Below, piece after piece: positions 11,835 to 16,168 of a DNA stretch of 16,168 bases; positions within the stretch are counted from its first letter, which is position 1, and each line of letters starts with the position of its first letter. A program made the position numbers and the translations under genes. Location of the stretch: positions 1 to 16,168 of the forward strand of contig CALATK010000145.1 in NCBI GenBank assembly GCA_937891805.1. Direction: 5' to 3'. The notes below the pieces were generated by a model. The model searched no databases, had not been told where the DNA came from, and was given only the letters and a program-made list of their open reading frames with translations. The stretch is from an uncultured Fibrobacter sp. (GTDB taxonomy: Bacteria > Fibrobacterota > Fibrobacteria > Fibrobacterales > Fibrobacteraceae).

Positions 11835-12782
11835 ATGCGAAAAATTCTCGCTGTGTTAGTGCTTGCGCTGGTGTGCCTTGTGCAGCCTTCGCTGTCGGCT
11901 CCCTACGATCCGCCCACCTGGCGCGATTCCACCTGGGACTACCGAAGCGAAGATTCCACGGACCTGGCGGGTGAGGTTTCTTGGCTCAAGGTAGGTGGTG
12001 TCGCCTCACTGACGCTCATTGCTTACGGTGCCGCTTACTGGCTTGTTTTTGATAAGGGCTGGTGGGACGAACAGGGCAACCATTTCCATTTCGAGAACGA
12101 CTTTGACTACGCCCTGAACCTGGACAAGTTCGGACATTTTGCCTCGGGTGTGGCCATGGGCGAACTCTTTTACGAGGGGTATCGTTGGGCAGGAGCTACG
12201 GAGTTCCAGTCCTACTTGTTTGCTGGGCTTTCCGCCATGATGACCCACGTCGCCATCGACGTGAAAGACGCCTATTCTCCGGAGTGGGGCTTCAGCATTT
12301 TTGACGTGCTTTCCGGGACGTTGGGCGGTTTCTTGCCCATGGCGGAGCGATACGTGCCCCTGTTCAAGTACGTGGACCTCAAGTGGAGCTACTGGATTAA
12401 TAGCAGGGCCTATTACGACCAGGGCAAGATAGACGGAAAGAACCACACCTGTGTCTTTACCGACGATTACGTGAATCAGACATTCTGGGCGTCTTTCAAG
12501 ATTTATCGCATGTTGCCGGCAGCTGTCCGCAGCTATTACCCCAGCTGGCTTGCCATTGCGGCCGGTTTAAGCATTGACGATGGCGTCTTTTTGCACAACA
12601 AGGAGATTACCCCCCACAGGGAAGTGTATATCGCCCTGGACTACGACTTGGAGGCTTTCCGCCCCCAGAGCCGCATGGCCCGCACCCTGATAAAGAGCCT
12701 GAACTATTTCAAATTGCCTGCTCCCGCGGTGCAAGTATATCCTGAATTTCATTGGTTTCTGCTCTATCCAATAAAGTTTTAG
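11835..12782 (+). CDS. DUF2279-family (YfiM-like) predicted exported protein
   Basis: A 315-residue protein starting with a signal peptide (MRKILAVLVLALVCLVQPSL, cleavage after SLSA likely). A hydrophobic segment (about 44-62, VGGVASLTLIAYGAAYWLVF) is followed by the DUF2279 core: FHFENDFDYALNLDKFGHFA, a helix-rich stretch with YEGYRWAGA, then a segment ending DVKDAYSPEWGFSIFDVLSG and TLGGFLP. These conserved DKFGH, RWAG and GFS-D elements are the family signature. The second half (180-315) has alternating aromatic residues and YIALDYDLEAF, compatible with a beta-rich periplasmic or outer-membrane part. Function of the family is not known. A GTG at 11823 is an alternative start. Located between the fabF terminator and a lipoprotein gene with its own promoter. 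Confidence 0.82.
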   Translation: MRKILAVLVLALVCLVQPSLSAPYDPPTWRDSTWDYRSEDSTDLAGEVSWLKVGGVASLTLIAYGAAYWLVFDKGWWDEQGNHFHFENDFDYALNLDKFGHFASGVAMGELFYEGYRWAGATEFQSYLFAGLSAMMTHVAIDVKDAYSPEWGFSIFDVLSGTLGGFLPMAERYVPLFKYVDLKWSYWINSRAYYDQGKIDGKNHTCVFTDDYVNQTFWASFKIYRMLPAAVRSYYPSWLAIAAGLSIDDGVFLHNKEITPHREVYIALDYDLEAFRPQSRMARTLIKSLNYFKLPAPAVQVYPEFHWFLLYPIKF

Positions 12783-12824
12783 GCTTGCAAAATCTCTGTT
12801 CGGGCGTCCGGGTTTCTATTTTTC

Positions 12825-12830
12825 TATATT
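12825..12830 (+). promoter_or_regulatory. Candidate -10 element of the 12867 lipoprotein operon
   Basis: TATATT preceded by TTTCTATTTTTC and followed by ATGCGCGG. The inferred leader of about 30 bases contains GGAG at 12857-12860 before the GTG at 12867. Confidence 0.5.
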
Positions 12831-12866
12831 ATGCGCGGAATTTGAGAACTTGACCTGGAGACCAGG

Positions 12867-14261
12867 GTGAAAAAGATTTTTGCTGTTTATTTGTTGCTGC
12901 TAACGCTCGTTTTGTCTGCGTGTATTTTTGACTCCGATGAGACGGTCATGGCGGGCTGGCTTTCTGACCAGGGGATTCCCGGTGGCTACGAAGTGAAAAC
13001 TTTGAGCGTTGGGGACTTGACGCCGATTTCGTCAGAGGTTTTTTGGGATTCGACTCCGAAACTTGCGAACGACAGGGTTGTTTTGGGAAAAAGTGCGAAC
13101 ATTGCCCACGACATTGCTTTCGATATCGCTTTTTACGATTCAGTTTTCTTTGCGGATCTCAAAAAGACGGATTCGGCAACGGCGTACATGGCCCTGTATG
13201 TTTTAAGCCCCTTCTATACATCGAAGTCTTATCCGGCGGATTCTCTGCCTCTTAAGGAGGATCTGACTTTGAACGTTAGTTGGAAATTGGACAAGGGTTC
13301 TTCCAAGGCTTTTGTGGATAGTGTTGGTGATATCTCTGATTCTTTATGGCTTTCAGGGCTTGGTAATTGGACTGCAGACTCTTCTGTGGATACAACGGTT
13401 TCTGTTTCGGTGTCGTCTAAGGACTCTGTGGTTAAAATCGCTCTTCCCTCGGCACTGTTGTCTGCAATGAAGAACCTTTCTAAAGCCTGCCGTTTGCAGT
13501 TGAGACTTTCTGCTCCAGAAGCTGTCAGAACATATCGATTCTATGGCGCTGGGACTGGCCTCTATCCCAAGCTTTGGTTTTCATTTCCCAAAGAAAAGAG
13601 CTTTAACGAATTTGATCCGTTCCGTACGGCTCGTGTAAATTCCAACAAAGAGACCTGCACCGATTGCCTCGTGCTACATGGAGGCATTTATGATTCCCTG
13701 GTTGTGGAATACGAAGGTGCACCCATTATGAAGGCCTTGTCTGATTTTTATGGTGATGAGTTCCCTTATATGGCCGATGATGGTGATGATGTCCGTCAGA
13801 CGGTGGTCCTTGCCCAGATGACTTTTGCAAGAGATGACAGCCAGGGAACTAGCGAACTTGGACTGCCTATCCAGGTTGTGGTAGGTTCTTATACGGATAG
13901 CGCAGGCAAAAGCGTGCGTCAGATGGAAGCCTACAAGCTGAACAAGCCTTTGATTGCGTCCGAAGGTCACCCCAATATGGTTTTCTATGAGGGGGACTCT
14001 CTCACTCTGCAGGTGACTTACGGCCTTCGGGACTTTATCAACCGTGCTCGAGACGGTCGCACCTTCAAGATGATGATGCGTCTAGGCTACCCGGTCTTGC
14101 AGCCGAAGGATTCCTCGTATTCTGACCACGTGACCTCTAAGAAAGATACGTCTTACGTGTTCTTCTCCCATTTTGACCATGCCCGCTACGATTTCAGTTC
14201 TGCCATGAAGCAGCCCTCGACCTTGAAACTCTGGCTTGCAAACAAGAGGGGGGATAAGTAA
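12867..14261 (+). CDS. Lipoprotein of unknown function, partner of the following barrel gene
   Basis: A 464-residue predicted lipoprotein starting with GTG (GGAG six bases upstream). Signal MKKIFAVYLLLLTLVLSAC has lipobox L-S-A-C, Cys19. The mature protein is rich in Ser, Asp, Val and Thr with alternating beta-like patterns (DTTVSVSVSSKDSVVKIAL, LTLNVSWKL, LQLRLSAPEAVRTYRFYG), suggesting two or more beta-sandwich domains. A CTDC pair (near residue 268) could be a disulfide or metal site. The C-terminal part (DGRTFKMMMRLGYPVLQ, then a Ser/Asp-rich segment and HARYDFSSAM) recalls large secreted lipoproteins of Bacteroidetes-like phyla, but I cannot assign a family. The stop overlaps the start of the next gene (TAATG), so the two products are made together and may form an outer-membrane lipoprotein/barrel pair. 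Confidence 0.85.
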   Translation: MKKIFAVYLLLLTLVLSACIFDSDETVMAGWLSDQGIPGGYEVKTLSVGDLTPISSEVFWDSTPKLANDRVVLGKSANIAHDIAFDIAFYDSVFFADLKKTDSATAYMALYVLSPFYTSKSYPADSLPLKEDLTLNVSWKLDKGSSKAFVDSVGDISDSLWLSGLGNWTADSSVDTTVSVSVSSKDSVVKIALPSALLSAMKNLSKACRLQLRLSAPEAVRTYRFYGAGTGLYPKLWFSFPKEKSFNEFDPFRTARVNSNKETCTDCLVLHGGIYDSLVVEYEGAPIMKALSDFYGDEFPYMADDGDDVRQTVVLAQMTFARDDSQGTSELGLPIQVVVGSYTDSAGKSVRQMEAYKLNKPLIASEGHPNMVFYEGDSLTLQVTYGLRDFINRARDGRTFKMMMRLGYPVLQPKDSSYSDHVTSKKDTSYVFFSHFDHARYDFSSAMKQPSTLKLWLANKRGDK

Positions 14262-15499
14262 TGAAAAAGATTATCCTTGTTCTTTTTGCTTTAGCCGTTT
14301 GCAGTTTCGCCTCTGTCATCGGTCTTGACGCTCTTGGCGAGGAGCAGGTGGCCGGCGGTATGGCGTCTACGGCGGGCCGCGGGTATGCCGGCGGTGCAAA
14401 GACGGGTGATGCCGAAGGCCTTTCTGTGCTGAACCCCGCCCGCAATGCATTCGATACCAAGGTTGTTTTCAATGTCAATTTCTTGATAGAAATGGTATCC
14501 CTGGAAAATCACGGGGACAATTTCGGGGTGAACAACATCACCATGCCCTCGTTCAACCTGTCGTTCCCTCTGGGCGGTTTTGGAGCCATGGGCCTTTCCT
14601 TGTGGCAGAGCTATTCGTCTAATTTGAACGAAGAAGTGAGCAACGGTAAGAATTCGCTGGAAACCACCATCGAATACCAGAGCAGTGTCTACGAGATTGT
14701 TCCGAGCTACACGTTCCGCCTGCCGGTCATCCGCAATTTCTCCGTAGGTGCGTCGGCCCATGTGGTGATGGGCAACTCCATGCGCAAAATTTCTATGGGC
14801 CCGAATACGGAAGGGCTTTCTTCTGAAGATACTTGGGCGGTAAGCAATGCCGAAATTTCTGACTACGTAGATGGCACTTGGGAAATCAAGAACCATCCGG
14901 CATATTATACGGCCGCCTTGCAGTATCGCGGCCATCAGGCCTCGTTCTACTTCTCTTACACTACGCCCCATACCCTTTTGAACGAGTTGGACTACAATTT
15001 CCGCATGAGCGAACTGGATACCTTGGCTCCTACCAAGAAATCCAGGGAAATCGATGTCCCTGCAATGCTTGCTGCGGGCATGAATTTCCGCTTTATGAAA
15101 CGGAACAATGTGATGTTTGACATTGCGGCCCGCGGATGGGACAAGGATATCGAAAACATCGGTGGCAGTTTCAACATGGAATCTGTCACGGAAACCCAGA
15201 AAGATTTGTTGGTCGCTTTCGGGCTCCAACGCGATGGAAGCCCAATGTTCTATGACCCGTACCTGGATCGCATCACTTACCGTTTGGGAGGTTGGTACAA
15301 GACCTGGTATGTGAAGGATGTTTATGAACTGGGCGGTTCCTTGGGTGCTGGATTCCCTCTGGGCCGTAAGGGGACGACGTTGGACTTGTCTTTCCAGGGT
15401 GGAAAGCGTTTTACCGATTCTGGCCGTGGGTGGGATGAAATCTTTTTAGGGTTCCGCATAGGCTTGATGGGTGTCGGCAACTGGGGTCAGACCCGTTAG
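14261..15499 (+). CDS. Outer-membrane beta-barrel protein (PorV/OmpP1-FadL-like)
   Basis: A 412-residue exported protein: signal peptide MKKIILVLFALAVCSFAS, then GRGYAGGAKTGDAEGLSVLN followed by PARNAF, the pattern of the PorV/FadL-like barrels in which a glycine-rich segment precedes a W/LNPA motif. The rest shows many amphipathic strands with aromatic ends (VVFNVNFLIEMVSL, FNLSFPLGGFGAMGLSLWQS, YEIVPSYTFRLPVIRNFSVG, YTAALQYRGHQASFYFSYTT, YRLGGWYKTWYVKDVYELGG, TTLDLSFQGGKRF) and ends in FLGFRIGLMGVGNWGQTR, without a terminal aromatic residue. Start overlaps the stop of the lipoprotein gene (TAATG) with GAGGGGGG upstream. Could be a transport or secretion-associated porin; substrate unknown. 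The DUF4912 gene follows 24 bases later. Confidence 0.82.
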   Translation: MKKIILVLFALAVCSFASVIGLDALGEEQVAGGMASTAGRGYAGGAKTGDAEGLSVLNPARNAFDTKVVFNVNFLIEMVSLENHGDNFGVNNITMPSFNLSFPLGGFGAMGLSLWQSYSSNLNEEVSNGKNSLETTIEYQSSVYEIVPSYTFRLPVIRNFSVGASAHVVMGNSMRKISMGPNTEGLSSEDTWAVSNAEISDYVDGTWEIKNHPAYYTAALQYRGHQASFYFSYTTPHTLLNELDYNFRMSELDTLAPTKKSREIDVPAMLAAGMNFRFMKRNNVMFDIAARGWDKDIENIGGSFNMESVTETQKDLLVAFGLQRDGSPMFYDPYLDRITYRLGGWYKTWYVKDVYELGGSLGAGFPLGRKGTTLDLSFQGGKRFTDSGRGWDEIFLGFRIGLMGVGNWGQTR

Positions 15500-15523
15500 A
15501 AGTTTTATTAAAGGAGGCTGAAA

Positions 15524-16168
15524 ATGGCTGTCAAGAAAACAACTGCTGTAGCAAAGAAGGCTGCCCCGAAGGCATCTGCCAAGACTACGGCAAAGGCTGT
15601 AGAAAAGAAGGTCGAAAAGACCGTAAAGACTGCGGCGACCAAGGCTAAGGCCGCTGTGGAAAAGGCAACGAAGAAGGTGGAATCCGCCAAGAAGACTCTG
15701 GACAGGTCCAAGTCTATCAAGAAGGTGGCCGAAGCCGTGAAGGCGACAGCAAAGGCCCTTGCCAAGGTGGCAAAGTCAGCTCCTAAGGCTTCTGAACAGA
15801 CCGACGTGTCCAAGAACATTACGGCCAAGAAAGCTACGAAAGCGGCTGCAAAGGTGGCTGCGAAGGCAACCGAAAAGGTTTCCACGGTCAAGGCTTCTGC
15901 AAAGCCCGTGACAAAGACGGCTTCTTTGGCCCAGTCCTACGACGCCGAATACCTGGTGCTCATGCAGAAGGACCCCAACTGGATGCAGGCCTTCTGGGAT
16001 GTTTCCGAAGATCGTATCAAGCGTGCCCGCAAGGGTAAGGGCAAGCTGGTGCTCCGCCTGTTCAACATTTCTGGCGACCTGACGGTTAAGCGCAACAAGA
16101 AGCGCAAGTTCCACGATATCGAGGTGCCTGCCGATGCCCGCAGCTGGTATGTAGAGAACAAGGCTTCC
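15524..16168 (+). CDS. DUF4912 protein with histone-H1-like Lys/Ala tail (C-terminus cut by window edge)
   Basis: 215 open codons run to the end of the window. AAGGAGG at 15511-15517 is a perfect Shine-Dalgarno six bases before the ATG. Residues 1-136 are built almost entirely of Lys, Ala, Thr, Val and Ser in AKKA/KKVE/AKAT iterations (for example AVKKTTAVAKKAAPKASAKT), very basic and like the tails of histone H1 and bacterial histone-H1-like proteins. From ~137, QSYDAEYLVLMQKDPNWMQA, FWDVSEDRIKRAR, KLVLRLFNISGD, HDIEVPADARSWYVEN matches DUF4912, in which a D-P-x-W and Y/FW-x-V-S core precedes a beta-rich body. DUF4912 has no established function; in other bacteria it follows linker-like N-termini. 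DNA or polyanion binding by the tail is inference. Lies 24 bases after the barrel gene, probably in the same transcript. Confidence 0.85.
   Translation, partial: MAVKKTTAVAKKAAPKASAKTTAKAVEKKVEKTVKTAATKAKAAVEKATKKVESAKKTLDRSKSIKKVAEAVKATAKALAKVAKSAPKASEQTDVSKNITAKKATKAAAKVAAKATEKVSTVKASAKPVTKTASLAQSYDAEYLVLMQKDPNWMQAFWDVSEDRIKRARKGKGKLVLRLFNISGDLTVKRNKKRKFHDIEVPADARSWYVENKAS

Noticed and set aside
14291..15229. 312-codon minus-strand open frame opposite the barrel gene
   Set aside because: Antisense shadow; the plus strand has signal peptide, coupled start and barrel-like strands.

Overview
The window most likely comes from the genus Fibrobacter (phylum Fibrobacterota) or a close relative. 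Two predicted lipoproteins (3580-4887 and 6370-7419) carry a long Ser/Glu/Asp-rich linker followed by a FISUMP-type domain (Fibrobacter succinogenes major paralogous domain; TWMAENL, ICPKGWHLPS and FSALPAGG signatures). The many predicted secreted proteins and lipoproteins, and a carbohydrate-active beta-helix gene at the left edge, fit that lineage. The taxonomic call is inference from protein families, not from a marker search.

Layout. 1-1437 (minus): the start of a secreted pectate-lyase-superfamily beta-helix protein (cut by the window edge) and a secreted EndA-type endonuclease I. 1541-1726: palindromic repeats in the folC promoter region. 1727-3046 (plus): folC. 3047-3579: the only long non-coding stretch, a mosaic of short palindromic repeats plus a ~25-bp-arm hairpin. 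3580-4887 (plus): FISUMP lipoprotein 1. 4942-4997: a second, partly synonymous-diverged copy of the last 18 codons and stop of folC, lying directly against a YafQ/RelB-type toxin-antitoxin pair (4998-5569, minus). 5685-6104 (minus): a solitary HicB-type antitoxin with a clear promoter/operator. 6370-7419 (plus): FISUMP lipoprotein 2, with a palindromic repeat embedded in its signal-peptide codons. 7491-10299 (minus): a tight run orn - lipoprotein-like penicillin-binding transpeptidase - lgt. 10505-11717 (plus): fabF split by a +1 frameshift. 11835-12782 (plus): DUF2279-type protein. 12867-16168 (plus): lipoprotein of unknown function, outer-membrane beta-barrel, then a DUF4912 protein with a histone-H1-like Lys/Ala tail (cut by the window edge).

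How it fits together. Most of the window is housekeeping (folate, fatty acid, lipoprotein maturation, RNA turnover) mixed with envelope proteins. Lgt would acylate the lipoproteins encoded around it. The 3.0-7.5 kb part behaves like an accessory insertion zone: FISUMP genes, toxin-antitoxin genes, a duplicated folC tail and repeats. A recurring promoter-like element (A/T tract followed by TAnATT) precedes most transcription units and places several starts so close to the inferred transcription start that leaderless or near-leaderless mRNAs are possible. The two strongest anomalies are the duplicated folC 3' end flanking the first FISUMP gene and the frameshift in fabF. I saw no CRISPR array, tRNA, rRNA, transposase or integrase.
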